Source: VRUE01 sp963699225
GTDB taxonomy: Bacteria > Actinomycetota > Thermoleophilia > Solirubrobacterales > 70-9
Direction: 5' to 3'
Assembly: GCA_963699225.1 (NCBI GenBank)
Contig: OY969423.1
Span: 744,001-808,000 of the forward strand
Length of the DNA: 64,000 bases
Part shown: positions 1 through 8,051 of the stretch, in pieces
How the letters are laid out: every line of letters begins with the position of its first letter
How positions within the stretch are numbered: position 1 is the stretch's first letter
Notes under the pieces: generated by a model
Told to the model about the DNA's origin: nothing
The model's input: only the letters and a program-made list of their open reading frames with translations
The model's database searches: none
Program-made: the position numbers and the translations under genes

Positions 1-408
1 CTCGGAGCCCATGTAGACGACGCATTCCAGGCCGAACAGGGCGCAGGCGGTGGCGGTGGCGACGCCGTGCTGACCGGCGCCGGTCTCGGCGATCACGCGC
101 GGCTTGCCCATGCGCTCGGCGAGCAGCGCTTGGCCGATCGCGTTGTTGATCTTGTGGGCGCCAGTGTGGGCAAGGTCCTCGCGCTTGAGATAGACGCGCC
201 GGCCGGCCTTGGCGGAGAGCCGGTCGGCCAGGTAGAGCGGCGTCGGCCGGCCGATGAAGTCGCGGTGCAGCAGGCGCAGGCGCTCCTTGAAGGCCGGGTC
301 CTCGCGCGCCTCGGCCCAGGCAGCGCTCAGCTCATCGAGCGCCGCGATCAGGGTCTCGGGCACGTAGCGGCCCCCGTAGGGGCCGAATCTCTCCTCGACG
401 GCGCTCAT
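1..408 (-). CDS. trpB: Tryptophan synthase beta subunit, N-terminal part (cut by window edge)
   Basis: The beta subunit joins indole (passed from TrpA) to L-serine, using pyridoxal phosphate, in the last step of tryptophan synthesis. The visible 136 codons hold the conserved N-terminus: GPYGGRYVPE near residue 9, the PLP-lysine region HTGAHKINNA near residue 85, and ETGAGQHG just after it, all typical of TrpB1. The C-terminal two-thirds and any trpA lie outside the window. The ATG shares a 4-base ATGA with the trpF stop, so the two are probably translationally coupled. Identification is firm; only the end is missing. Confidence 0.96.
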   Translation of the reverse strand, partial: MSAVEERFGPYGGRYVPETLIAALDELSAAWAEAREDPAFKERLRLLHRDFIGRPTPLYLADRLSAKAGRRVYLKREDLAHTGAHKINNAIGQALLAERMGKPRVIAETGAGQHGVATATACALFGLECVVYMGSE

Positions 409-1040
409 GCCGAGGGGACGCTAGCTACACCGGCCGCCTCGAAGAAGGCAGCCATCGCGGCGTGGTCCTTGCGACCGGGCTCGGCCTCCACCCCGCTCGC
501 CACGTCGACCGCGAACGGGTGCGTGACCGCGATCGCTTCGGCGACGTTGTCGGGCCGCAGCCCGCCGGCGACGATCGCCGGAATCTGGGAGCGATGCCCG
601 CGCAGCAGTCCCCAGTCAAAGCTTTCCCCGGTGCCGCCCCAGAGCCCCCTGCCGCGCCGGTCGAAGAGGTGGAAGTCGGTCCGGTAGGCCTCCGCCCCGT
701 GCACCTCGGCGGCGCTGGCGACATGAATCGCCTTGATCACCTTCACCCCGGTCCGCCGCGCCACCTCAGCGCAGAACTGCGGCCCCTCAGCTCCGTTCAA
801 CTGCACCATCGTCAACCCAGCCCCCTCAACGGCCTTCGCCACTTCCTCCAACTCCGGATTGACGAACACGCCCACAACCTCGCACTTACGCCGAAACGCA
901 GCACAGATCGCCGCCGCTTCATCAGCCGGACAGGCCCGAGGACTCTTGTCGTAATGGATCAGCCCAATGGCCCAAGCCCCCAGCAACACGGCCTCAGCGG
1001 CATCATCCAAGTTGGTTATCCCGCAAATCTTCACGCGCAT
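405..1040 (-). CDS. trpF: Phosphoribosylanthranilate isomerase
   Basis: TrpF converts N-(5-phosphoribosyl)anthranilate to the enol CdRP, the third tryptophan step. The 211-residue protein is a TIM barrel of normal length. KICG at 4-7 carries catalytic Cys6, QLNG lies near 80, LFD near 125-127 supplies the probable general acid, GGTG is near 135, and SGVE...GRKD near 182-192 binds phosphate. I chose the ATG at 1040 because MRVKICG is the usual TrpF start; the frame opens 11 codons earlier inside palindrome-flanking sequence. It precedes trpB with an ATGA overlap and follows htrA across a structured 170-nt spacer. Confidence 0.96.
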   Translation of the reverse strand: MRVKICGITNLDDAAEAVLLGAWAIGLIHYDKSPRACPADEAAAICAAFRRKCEVVGVFVNPELEEVAKAVEGAGLTMVQLNGAEGPQFCAEVARRTGVKVIKAIHVASAAEVHGAEAYRTDFHLFDRRGRGLWGGTGESFDWGLLRGHRSQIPAIVAGGLRPDNVAEAIAVTHPFAVDVASGVEAEPGRKDHAAMAAFFEAAGVASVPSA

Positions 1041-1117
1041 ACGCCCAGGGTACGGGAGCAGCCCCAGCGGCATCTCTCGGACCTAGATGTCGGCGAGGAC
1101 ATCGCGCACGAGTCAGG

Positions 1118-1193
1118 AGAGCGCCGGTGGCACTTCCCAAAACACTCCAGCGAGGCTCCCGCCGAGCGTTTTGGGAAGTGCCACCGGCGCTCT
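1118..1193. repeat. Palindromic element, family 1, copy 1
   Basis: Perfect 26-bp arms (1118-1143 and 1168-1193) enclose a 24-nt centre. The inner part of the arms (TCCCAAAAC/GTTTTGGGA) and the centre are shared with copies at 16010 and 17024, whereas the outer 16-17 bp of each arm are unrelated between copies but fully self-complementary. It lies 20 nt after the htrA stop codon and before trpF. No T-tract follows, so it is not a textbook terminator. Its role is unknown; see findings. Confidence 0.85.
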
Positions 1194-1213
1194 GCCGGCC
1201 CATGCCCGAAGCC

Positions 1214-2425
1214 CTATTCAGCTGATTTGGGTCTAACCCCGAGAGTGACGGTGACGTGCTTGGTTTCGTTGTCCCCGCGCAGCAGGGTCAGTTCCATCTT
1301 TTCGCCTGGATGGGCGCTGTTGACGGCGTTGATCACGTCTTCCATCGAGCCGATCGGCTTGCCGTCGACTTCAGTGATGATGTCGCCGCCGAGGGTGACT
1401 TTGGCGCCTTCGATGGTGGCTTCGGTATCGCCACCTTCGATTCCCGCCTTATCCGCCGGGCTGCCTTTGGTCACTTCGTTGACGAGCACGCCCTTTTCGA
1501 CCGGCAGTTTCAGTGCCTTGGCCAGCGCCGGGGTGATGCTGCCACCGCTGATGCCGATGAAGGCGTGTTCGACCTTGCCGTTCTCTTCGATCTGTTCGAC
1601 AACTTCGCGAGCGGTGTTGATCGGGATGGCGAAGCCGATGCCGACGTTGCCGTCGCCACTGCCGCCGGTCTGAATCTGGGAGTTGATCCCGATCACTTCG
1701 CCGGAGGAGTCGATCAGGGGTCCGCCCGAATTGCCTGGGTTGATCGCTGCGTCAGTCTGGATCACATGCGAGATCGAGAAGCCGTCGGGGGCCTGGATCT
1801 GGCGCTGCAGGGCGGAGACGATGCCCGCGGTTACGGTCCGGTCGAGACCGAACGGATTGCCGATCGCCACCACCGGGTCGCCAACCTGGACCTTGGAGGA
1901 ATCGCCAAGTGGAAGTGGGGCTTCCTCGCCGGGGGACACGTCAACCTTGAGCAAGGCGATGTCGGTGGCGGGGTCCGTGCCTACTACTTCGGCCCGGTGC
2001 TCGGTTTCCGAAGAGCCCAGCTTGACCTCCACCTTGCTCGCCCCTTCGATCACGTGATTGTTGGTGACGACGTGCCCTTCGTTGTCAATCAGAATGCCCG
2101 AGCCGGTGGCAACCCCGCCGCCCTGCGTTTCACCTTCGCCAAATGGGTTGAGCGGGTTGCTCGTTTCTTCCGGTTCCAGGGTCGATTCGATGAAGGCCAC
2201 ACCCTCGCCGTCGTGGCGGTAGATCTGGTTGACCGTGTTGGTGTCGTTGCTTTCCTTGCTCACCACGGGAGCACTGTTGAGCGGCGCCGTGATCGTCGTC
2301 GTGGTGTTGTGGCCGGTATCGAGCAAACCGGCCGCAACGGCGATCCCACCAAGGACCGCGACCACGGCGCCGCCGAGCAGTGCCGAGCCAAACGATGTGC
2401 GAAAGAAGCGACGCATTGGGGGCAC
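1214..2425 (-). CDS. htrA: HtrA/DegP-type serine protease with PDZ domain
   Basis: A membrane-anchored, extracytoplasmic protease of the trypsin-like HtrA family, likely degrading misfolded envelope proteins. A short basic N-terminus and one hydrophobic segment (about 14-35) are followed by a Thr/Asn-rich linker. The protease domain shows His124 (TNNHVIEG), Asp155 (TDIALLKV) and Ser233 (GNSGGPL), a complete triad. A PDZ domain follows from about 300, ending with GVRP. The GTG at 2425 has a GAGAGAGG nine bases upstream; an ATG three codons later is possible. It sits between trpC and trpF, an odd place, so it may simply share the transcript. Confidence 0.94.
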   Translation of the reverse strand: MPPMRRFFRTSFGSALLGGAVVAVLGGIAVAAGLLDTGHNTTTTITAPLNSAPVVSKESNDTNTVNQIYRHDGEGVAFIESTLEPEETSNPLNPFGEGETQGGGVATGSGILIDNEGHVVTNNHVIEGASKVEVKLGSSETEHRAEVVGTDPATDIALLKVDVSPGEEAPLPLGDSSKVQVGDPVVAIGNPFGLDRTVTAGIVSALQRQIQAPDGFSISHVIQTDAAINPGNSGGPLIDSSGEVIGINSQIQTGGSGDGNVGIGFAIPINTAREVVEQIEENGKVEHAFIGISGGSITPALAKALKLPVEKGVLVNEVTKGSPADKAGIEGGDTEATIEGAKVTLGGDIITEVDGKPIGSMEDVINAVNSAHPGEKMELTLLRGDNETKHVTVTLGVRPKSAE

Positions 2426-2457
2426 TGTAGGAGGCCTCTCTCAGCGCTTCCTAAACG

Positions 2458-2472
2458 GGCCGCAAACCGGCC
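2458..2472 (-). terminator. Short stem-loop between trpC and htrA
   Basis: A GGCCG/CGGCC stem with a 5-nt loop lies 17 nt past the trpC stop codon and is followed on the minus strand by CGTTTAGG. It could be a weak terminator or mRNA 3' structure. The U-run is only three bases, so termination is uncertain. Confidence 0.35.
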
Positions 2473-2488
2473 TTAAATTCTGCGCCGC

Positions 2489-3289
2489 TCAGGGCAGGCG
2501 GTGCTCGCGGGTGGAGTCGTCCGCGCCGGTCAGCTCGCGCGCCTTCGCCTCGGGATCGGGCGCAGTCATCAGGGCGCCGCCAATCAGCACCGCGTCGACA
2601 CCGACCCGATCGAGCTCATCGAGCTCCTCACGCGAGGAGATACCGCTCTCGGCGACGACGGTCTTGCCCGCCGGCACGTCGGTGATCAGCTCATACGTGG
2701 TCGAGACATCGACCGTGCCGGTGTCGAGATTGCGGTTGTTGATCCCGATCACGTCGGCGTCGAGCTCGAGCGCGCGCTGCAGCTCCTCGCCGTCGTGGAC
2801 CTCGACCAGGCAGTCGAGGTCGAGTCCGCGCGCCATCTCATACATCTCGCCCAGCTCCCGATCGGTAAGCGCGCGGACGATCAGCAGCACCGCGTCGGCG
2901 CCGTTGACCGCGGCCTCGTAGAGCTGGTAGGGGTCGACGATGAAGTCCTTGCGCAGAATCGGCAGGTCGCAGGCGGCCATCGCCGCGCGCAGATCATCTA
3001 GCGAGCCGCCGAAGTGACGCTCATCGGTGAGCACCGAAAGGGCAGCCGCGCCGCCGCGCTCGTAGGCCTGAACCTGCGTCGTCACATCAGCGTCAGTGGA
3101 GATGTCGCCGGCGCTGGGCGAGCGCCGCTTGAACTCGGCGATCAGCGAAAGCCCGGGGCGCACCAGGGCCTCACTGAAGGGGCGATCCTCGCCGCGCGCG
3201 GAAAGGCGCGACTCGAGGTCCGCCTGCGGAACCTGCCCGCGGCGATTCTGGACCCCTTCCCGTGCTACCGAGATCAGCTGCTCGATCAT
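2489..3289 (-). CDS. trpC: Indole-3-glycerol phosphate synthase
   Basis: TrpC closes CdRP to indole-3-glycerol phosphate, the step after TrpF. The 266-residue TIM-barrel protein has all the expected signatures: IAEFKRRSPS with the catalytic lysine near 60, SVLTDERHFGGS, LRKDFIVDPYQ (second catalytic lysine), VEVHDGEEL, GINNRNL and VAESGI. The ATG at 3289 (MIEQLISVAREG) matches the usual family start; the frame is open another 33 codons upstream but that stretch overlaps a terminator-like hairpin. It is separated from trpD by the secreted-protein gene. Confidence 0.95.
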   Translation of the reverse strand: MIEQLISVAREGVQNRRGQVPQADLESRLSARGEDRPFSEALVRPGLSLIAEFKRRSPSAGDISTDADVTTQVQAYERGGAAALSVLTDERHFGGSLDDLRAAMAACDLPILRKDFIVDPYQLYEAAVNGADAVLLIVRALTDRELGEMYEMARGLDLDCLVEVHDGEELQRALELDADVIGINNRNLDTGTVDVSTTYELITDVPAGKTVVAESGISSREELDELDRVGVDAVLIGGALMTAPDPEAKARELTGADDSTREHRLP

Positions 3290-3362
3290 TGCCACTTGAC
3301 CGAGGAAGCCTAACCCCTCCGTCCGGCGAGCATGCCCCTGGCTCAGCCCAGACATCGAGGCC

Positions 3363-3400
3363 GGGCCCGACCCCATGCCGATCGACATGGGTCGGGCCTC
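3363..3400 (-). terminator. Stem-loop after the secreted-protein gene
   Basis: Arms at 3363-3377 and 3386-3400 pair over 13-14 bp (GGCCCGACCC...ATG with CATGGGTCGGGCC, one bulged base), about 48 nt downstream of the secreted gene's TAA and upstream of trpC. There is no U-tract, as is common for high-GC actinobacterial terminators. A comparable GC-rich hairpin follows the paralogous gene at 10806. Confidence 0.55.
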
Positions 3401-3447
3401 GACCTGGATCCGCGCCCCGAATGGACGTCAGACGGCGATTACTCGCA

Positions 3448-4107
3448 TTACGTTAAGTTCAGCCACCACTGTTTCGGCACCGAGGTGACGTAGTTCCCAG
3501 ACACTTTCGCCGTCGTGCCGCAAAATTCGCCACCGCTCACCTTTTCCAGCAAGATTCCTTCGGCGCGCAATTCATTGCTCGTAAATTCTTTGCTTGTTTC
3601 GTAGTTGAGTTTGGGTTTTTTCGCGATGAATTTGCAAGTCATTGCCAAAGGACAGCCAGAAAAGGTGATGCCAAATTCCCCGCTTTGAAGGACGTAGTCG
3701 TCTTGGGCTTCGCTGGGCATGAGGATGGTGCCTTTCGAGGAAGGCAAGCCGGTGACTTCCACTGTGCTGCACGGTGCGCATTCGCCCGAGAACGAGAGTT
3801 TCGAAAGCTTGACCATCCCTTCGGTGCCGGCTTCAGTCCCCATCAGAAGTTCCATTCCCAGGCTGGATTTGCTGCAGCTCTCCGCCAGAGTCCCGCCGAA
3901 TGTTGGTTTGAGGGCTTCCGCGCTCACCCCAGCGGGTTTTACTTTGCCGTCATACGTGCCTACACATTTCATCTGTTCTTCTGAGATTTCTAAAGTTCCT
4001 AAGCACCCTTCGACCACCGACGTCGCCGTAGCCGTACTGACCCCGGCAAGTGCCGTCACCGCCAGCATGAGAGCGGTAATCAGTCCAAGCGTTTTCGCTG
4101 GATTCAT
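3448..4107 (-). CDS. Secreted Cys-containing protein of unknown function, paralogue of 10806-11948
   Basis: A 219-residue exported protein. The start MNPAKTLGLITALML begins a signal peptide with likely cleavage after TALAGVSTATA. The mature part has several spaced cysteines, which could form disulfides. Its C-terminal stretch (TCKFIAKKP, then FCGTTAKVSGNYVTS) resembles the end of the 380-residue protein at 10806 (TCVYTAKSF, then FCSTSVTLTGEYQTA), so the two are paralogues. Base composition is clearly lower in G+C than the flanking trp genes (some 60-base stretches near 45%). It has its own promoter-like site and 3' hairpin and splits the trp operon. I know no function. Confidence 0.8.
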   Translation of the reverse strand: MNPAKTLGLITALMLAVTALAGVSTATATSVVEGCLGTLEISEEQMKCVGTYDGKVKPAGVSAEALKPTFGGTLAESCSKSSLGMELLMGTEAGTEGMVKLSKLSFSGECAPCSTVEVTGLPSSKGTILMPSEAQDDYVLQSGEFGITFSGCPLAMTCKFIAKKPKLNYETSKEFTSNELRAEGILLEKVSGGEFCGTTAKVSGNYVTSVPKQWWLNLT

Positions 4108-4156
4108 TGAGCCCATCCCTTTTCCGAATGTCGTGCACTGAAAGTGCCTGGGATGA

Positions 4157-4185
4157 GTGATAACAGAGCGCGTTCTTATGATCAA
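4157..4185 (-). promoter_or_regulatory. Promoter of the secreted-protein gene
   Basis: On the minus strand TTGATC (4180-4185) and TATCAC (4157-4162) are separated by 17 nt in an AT-richer pocket about 50 nt upstream of the ATG. This fits a housekeeping sigma promoter and has the same geometry as the site at 12078 before the paralogue. Confidence 0.55.
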
Positions 4186-4207
4186 GAAATCTTTAGCAAT
4201 TGACGAA

Positions 4208-5236
4208 TCAGGAACTCGGCCCTGTTGTCATCGCTGCCAATCTCTCCAACAGGTCACTCGCGTCTCCGGAGTCAACCGCCTGAGCCGCCTTCTGCACTCC
4301 CGCAGCCAAACCCTCCGCTTTGCCGCCGACGTAGATCGCAGCACCGGCGTTGAGTAGGACCAAGTCACGCCGAGGGCCCTTTTCACCGCTGAGCACGGCG
4401 CGGGCCACAGCGGCGTTTTGCTCCGGCGTCCCCCCCGCCACCGCTTTAAGCTCGGCCGTCGCCAGGCCAAGGTCGCCGGCCTCGACGTAGTGCTCCTCGG
4501 TGCGCCCGTCGCGCACCTCGATCACCCGGGTGCGGGCCGAGATCGAGAGCTCGTCCACCCCGTCCTCGGCCGAGACAACCATCGCCCGCTCGCTGCCGAG
4601 GCCGACCAGCGCCTCGGCGATCGTCTCCTGATAGTGGCGATCGGAAACGCCGAGCAGCTGGCGCTGCGCCCCCGCCGGGTTGGTCAGCGGCCCGAGGAAG
4701 TTGAAGATCGTGCGCACGCCGAGCTGCTGGCGTACCGGCACCACGTGGGCCGTCGCCTTGTGATGGCGCGGCGCGAACATGAAACCGAAGCCGACCTCGT
4801 CGATGCAGCGCCCGACCTGCTCGGGTTCGAGCTCGATGTTGACCCCGAGCGCCTCAAGCAGGTCGGCCGAGCCGCACTTGCTCGTGGCGGAGCGGTTGCC
4901 GTGCTTGGCGACCGCGCATCCCGCCGCGGCCGCGACTAGGGCGGCGGTGGTCGAGACGTTGAAGGTCGAGGGCCCACCCCCCGTCCCCGCGGTGTCGACA
5001 AGATCGGTGCGGGCCGTGGTGACCGGGGTCGCGAGGGCCCGCATCGTGCGGGCCAGGCCGACCAGCTCCGGCACCGTCTCGCCCTTGGCGCGCAGGGCGA
5101 TCAGGAAGGCCGCGGTCTGCACCTCGCCGGTCCGCCCCTCCATGATCTCGGCCAGCACCGTGGCCGCGTGATCGGCCGTCAGGTGATCGCCGGCGCAAAC
5201 GGCGTCGATTGCCCGGGTGACGATCTCGTTGGTCAT
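4208..5236 (-). CDS. trpD: Anthranilate phosphoribosyltransferase
   Basis: TrpD transfers the phosphoribosyl group of PRPP to anthranilate. The 342-residue protein has the family landmarks: DTAGTGGGPSTFNVST near residue 81 (PRPP loop), KHGNRS near 111, GSADLLEALG, RTIFNFLGPLTNP near 175 and DGVDELS near 225. Length is normal. The ATG shares an ATGA with the trpG stop, indicating coupled translation. About 100 nt after it begins the promoter of the inserted secreted gene, so trp transcription must read through that gene or restart to reach trpC. Confidence 0.96.
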   Translation of the reverse strand: MTNEIVTRAIDAVCAGDHLTADHAATVLAEIMEGRTGEVQTAAFLIALRAKGETVPELVGLARTMRALATPVTTARTDLVDTAGTGGGPSTFNVSTTAALVAAAAGCAVAKHGNRSATSKCGSADLLEALGVNIELEPEQVGRCIDEVGFGFMFAPRHHKATAHVVPVRQQLGVRTIFNFLGPLTNPAGAQRQLLGVSDRHYQETIAEALVGLGSERAMVVSAEDGVDELSISARTRVIEVRDGRTEEHYVEAGDLGLATAELKAVAGGTPEQNAAVARAVLSGEKGPRRDLVLLNAGAAIYVGGKAEGLAAGVQKAAQAVDSGDASDLLERLAAMTTGPSS

Positions 5237-5799
5237 CTGCCGTTGCCGAGGAAGTTGGCGAGCAGGTGCTTGCCCTGCGGGGTGAGCACCGACTCGGGGT
5301 GGAACTGGACCCCCTCGGCGGGCAGCTCACGGTGGCGGGCGCCCATTACGACCTCGCCGAGGCGGGCGCTCGTCTCGAGCACGTCGGGCAGATCGGGGTC
5401 GGCTACCAGCGAGTGGTAGCGGCCGGCAATGAATGGGCTGGGCAAGCCGGCGAAGATCGTGCGGCCGTCGTGCTCGATCTCGGCGTCCTTGCCGTGGATC
5501 GGCTCGCCCTGCACGGTGCGCCCGCCGAAGGCCTCGACCAGCGACTGGTGGCCGAGGCAGACGCCGAGCACCGGCGTGCCGGCCTCGGCAAAGCGGCGGA
5601 TCGCCTCAACCGAGATCCCCGCCTCGGCCGGGGTGCAGGGGCCCGGAGAGACGACGAGTCGATCCACGTCGCGTTCGAGCAGCTCGTCCACCGTGGCCTT
5701 GTCGTTGCGCACGACCTCGAGCTCGGCGCCGAGCTCACCCAGGTACTGGACCAGGTTGTAGGTGAAGGAGTCGTAGTTGTCGATGATCAGCACGCGCAT
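5233..5799 (-). CDS. trpG: Anthranilate synthase component II (glutamine amidotransferase)
   Basis: The class I amidotransferase subunit releases ammonia from glutamine for TrpE. The 188 residues begin MRVLIIDNYDSFTYNL. Cys81 (GVCLGHQ) and His167/Glu169 (FHPES) form the catalytic triad; the oxyanion segment SPGPCTP is near 51. I start at the ATG at 5799, two bases after the trpE stop; an upstream TTG at 5811 would overlap trpE. In many bacteria this subunit also serves PabB for folate; no pabB is visible here, so a dual role is possible. Confidence 0.95.
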   Translation of the reverse strand: MRVLIIDNYDSFTYNLVQYLGELGAELEVVRNDKATVDELLERDVDRLVVSPGPCTPAEAGISVEAIRRFAEAGTPVLGVCLGHQSLVEAFGGRTVQGEPIHGKDAEIEHDGRTIFAGLPSPFIAGRYHSLVADPDLPDVLETSARLGEVVMGARHRELPAEGVQFHPESVLTPQGKHLLANFLGNGR

Positions 5800-5801
5800 G
5801 C

Positions 5802-7310
5802 TCAGGCCCAATCCGGCTGTTCGCAGGCGAGCTCGACGGCGCGAAATACCGCCCTCGCCTTGTTGACCGACTCGTTGTACTCGTAGGCGGGCTTGGCGTC
5901 GGCGACGGTGCCGCCGCCCGCCTGCACGTGGATCTGTCCGTCCTTGACGACGACGGTGCGGATGTGGATCGCGGTGTCGAGGTCGCCGTTCCAGGAGAGG
6001 TAGCCGATCGCGCCGCCGTAGGAGCAGCGCTTGACCTTCTCCAGCTCGTCGATGATCTGCATCGCCCGCACCTTGGGGGCGCCGGAGAGGGTGCCGGCGG
6101 GCAGGGCCGAGCGCAGCACGTCCATCGCGCCGACGTCTTCGCGCAGGGTCCCGGAGACCTGGCTGACGATGTGCAGCACGTGCGAGTAGGTCTCGACCAC
6201 CATCAGCTCGTCGACCGAGACCGAGCCGTACTCGCAGACCCGGCCGAGGTCGTTGCGGCCGAGGTCGACCAGCATCACGTGCTCGGCCCGCTCCTTGGGG
6301 TCGTTGACGAGGCGCTCGGCGAGGCGGCGGTCCTCCTCCTCGTCGGAGCCGCGCGGGTAGGTGCCGGCGATCGGCCGCGTCTCAACCGTGCGACCCGTGA
6401 CTTTGACCAGCGGCTCGGGCGAGGCCCCGGCGATCTGAAAGTCGCCGAACTCGAGGAAGTACATGTAGGGAGAGGGGTTGACCGCGCGCAGACCGCGGTA
6501 GACCGAGAATGCCTCGACCGGCGCGGGCGCCGAGAAGCGCTGCGAGGGAACGACCTGGAAGGCGTCGCCGGCGTGGACGTACTCGACGATCCTCGCTACC
6601 GCCGCTTCGAACTCCTCGCGCTCCATGTTGGAGGTGAACTTGGGGGCCTCGGCGACGGCCGGGCTCTCGGGAACCGGCACAGCACCGCGCAGTCGGCGGC
6701 GCGCCTCGGCAATCTCGGCCGCAGCGCGCTCGTAGGCGGCGTCGATGCCGCCCTCGTCATCGGCGAAAGCACAGGCCATGATCGTCAGCTCGTGGCGCAG
6801 GTGGTCGAAGACGAGCAGCAGGTCGGTGACCATCAGCGCCATGTCGGGCAGGCCGAGCGGGTCTGGGTTGGGCTCCCCGAGCGGCTCCACCGTGCGGACC
6901 AGGTCATAGCCGAAGAAGCCGACCGCGCCGCCGCTGAAGGGCGGCAGGCCCTCGACCGGCGCTGGCTGGAACCGGGCCAGGTACTCGGCGACGGCAGCGT
7001 AGGGATCGGCGACCTCGCGATCTTCTACTTCGGACTCGGAGAGCACGCCGTCGCTCCAGCGCAGGACCGAGCGGGGCCGGAAGCCGACGAAGGAGTAGCG
7101 ACCGACCTGGCCCTGCTCGGCCGACTCGAGCAGAAAGCAGGGCGCGCCCTCGGGCTCACCCGCGCGCAGCTTGAGGAAGGCCGAGACCGGCGTCTCGCAG
7201 TCGTCGAGGAAGCGAGCGCAGACCGGCACGACGTTTCCCTGCTCAGCAAGCTCGCGCGCCTGCTCGAGGCTCGGCTCGAGGCGCAGCTCGGAATCAGCGG
7301 CGACGGCCAT
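5802..7310 (-). CDS. trpE: Anthranilate synthase component I
   Basis: TrpE aminates chorismate to anthranilate, the committed step. The 502-residue protein carries the N-terminal LLES motif near residue 60, associated with tryptophan feedback binding, then chorismate-binding landmarks ASPEPLVKV near 300, RPIAGTYPRG, GTLSGAPKVRAM near 410 and GGAIGYLSWNGD. Length is normal. The ATG lies 17 nt inside the hisIE end, so histidine and tryptophan genes are physically joined here. No leader peptide or attenuator is visible before it, which suggests control by feedback on the enzyme or from further upstream. Confidence 0.95.
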   Translation of the reverse strand: MAVAADSELRLEPSLEQARELAEQGNVVPVCARFLDDCETPVSAFLKLRAGEPEGAPCFLLESAEQGQVGRYSFVGFRPRSVLRWSDGVLSESEVEDREVADPYAAVAEYLARFQPAPVEGLPPFSGGAVGFFGYDLVRTVEPLGEPNPDPLGLPDMALMVTDLLLVFDHLRHELTIMACAFADDEGGIDAAYERAAAEIAEARRRLRGAVPVPESPAVAEAPKFTSNMEREEFEAAVARIVEYVHAGDAFQVVPSQRFSAPAPVEAFSVYRGLRAVNPSPYMYFLEFGDFQIAGASPEPLVKVTGRTVETRPIAGTYPRGSDEEEDRRLAERLVNDPKERAEHVMLVDLGRNDLGRVCEYGSVSVDELMVVETYSHVLHIVSQVSGTLREDVGAMDVLRSALPAGTLSGAPKVRAMQIIDELEKVKRCSYGGAIGYLSWNGDLDTAIHIRTVVVKDGQIHVQAGGGTVADAKPAYEYNESVNKARAVFRAVELACEQPDWA

Positions 7311-7941
7311 TGAGCACTTCCATCGCGGCGGACTGCGGGACTTTGCGCGAGGCCATCAGGACGGCCAGGTGGTAGAGCAGGTCGGCGGCCTCTTCGGCGA
7401 CGCGCTCGTCGCTCTCCTCGCGGGCAGCGCGGACGACCTCCTCGGCCTCCTCCTCGACCTTCTCGCCGATCAGCTTGGGGTTGTCGAGCAGCTCGACCGT
7501 GTAGCTGCCTTCGGGCCGCTCGGCAGCGCGACTGCGCAAGGTGCGCTCCAACGTTGCCAGCGCCTCATGCACGACCGGCTGCGGCTCACCCGGCACCGCG
7601 GGCGCGTCCGGCTCGGTGCCAGCGGAGCCGCCCAGCTCGCGGTAAAAGCAGCTGCGCTCGGTGGTGTGACAGGCCGGCCCCGTCGGCTCGACCAAAGCGA
7701 CGATGGCGTCGCCGTCGCAGTCATAGCGCAGCTGGCGCAGCTTCAACACGTTCCCCGACGTTTCGCCCTTCCTCCAAATCTCCTCCCGCGAGCGACTGTA
7801 GAAGTGCAGCTCCCCGGTCTCGACCGTCAGCCCCAGCGACTCCTCGTTGGCATACGCCAGCGTCAGCACCTCGCCGCTGGCGTGGTCCTGCGCCACCACG
7901 GGAATCAGACCCCGCTCATCAAATGTCAGCTCACTGAACAT
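7294..7941 (-). CDS. hisIE: Bifunctional phosphoribosyl-AMP cyclohydrolase / phosphoribosyl-ATP pyrophosphatase
   Basis: A two-domain enzyme for histidine steps 2 and 3. The N-terminal HisI domain has the FYSRSREE and WRKGETSGN motifs and metal ligands in DCDGDA and a later Cys pair (PACHTTERSCFY). After a Pro/Glu-rich linker, the HisE domain shows TVELLDNP, GEKVEEEAEEVV and DLLYHLAVLM. I start at the ATG at 7941 (MFSELTFDERGL); the 11 codons upstream come from palindrome flank. No other his genes are near. It leads the trp genes, overlapping trpE by 17 nt; both pathways use PRPP, a plausible reason for co-expression. Confidence 0.93.
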   Translation of the reverse strand: MFSELTFDERGLIPVVAQDHASGEVLTLAYANEESLGLTVETGELHFYSRSREEIWRKGETSGNVLKLRQLRYDCDGDAIVALVEPTGPACHTTERSCFYRELGGSAGTEPDAPAVPGEPQPVVHEALATLERTLRSRAAERPEGSYTVELLDNPKLIGEKVEEEAEEVVRAAREESDERVAEEAADLLYHLAVLMASRKVPQSAAMEVLNGRRR

Positions 7942-7958
7942 CGACCCCAATCGTATGC

Positions 7959-8051
7959 GAGGCAGTGGGGACACCCTCGAACGGGCGGATACTCAAAGTG
8001 TCGAGCTAATTAGCTCGGCACTTGGACGGGCGAGGGTGTCCCCACTGCCTC
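7959..8051. repeat. Palindromic element, family 2, copy A
   Basis: Perfect 21-bp arms (7959-7979 and 8031-8051) enclose a 51-nt centre that folds into an internal 12-bp hairpin with an AATT loop. The centre is homologous, in inverse orientation, to that at 19503-19553 (43/51 identical, two compensatory pair changes). The arms are unrelated to those of the other copy. The element fills the gap between the era stop codon (next base, 8052) and hisIE. No T-tract follows. Confidence 0.85.

Noticed and set aside
1118..1193. Family 1 palindromes as simple intrinsic terminators
   Set aside because: None has a U-tract, all share a conserved 24-nt centre, and arms vary with compensation; ordinary terminators do not share apical sequence.
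5928..7313. 461-codon plus-strand frame opposite trpE
   Set aside because: Shadow of trpE; no ribosome-binding site or family signature.
7311..7940. trp leader peptide/attenuator before trpE
   Set aside because: trpE starts inside hisIE, leaving no leader region, and no Trp-codon run with alternative hairpins is present.
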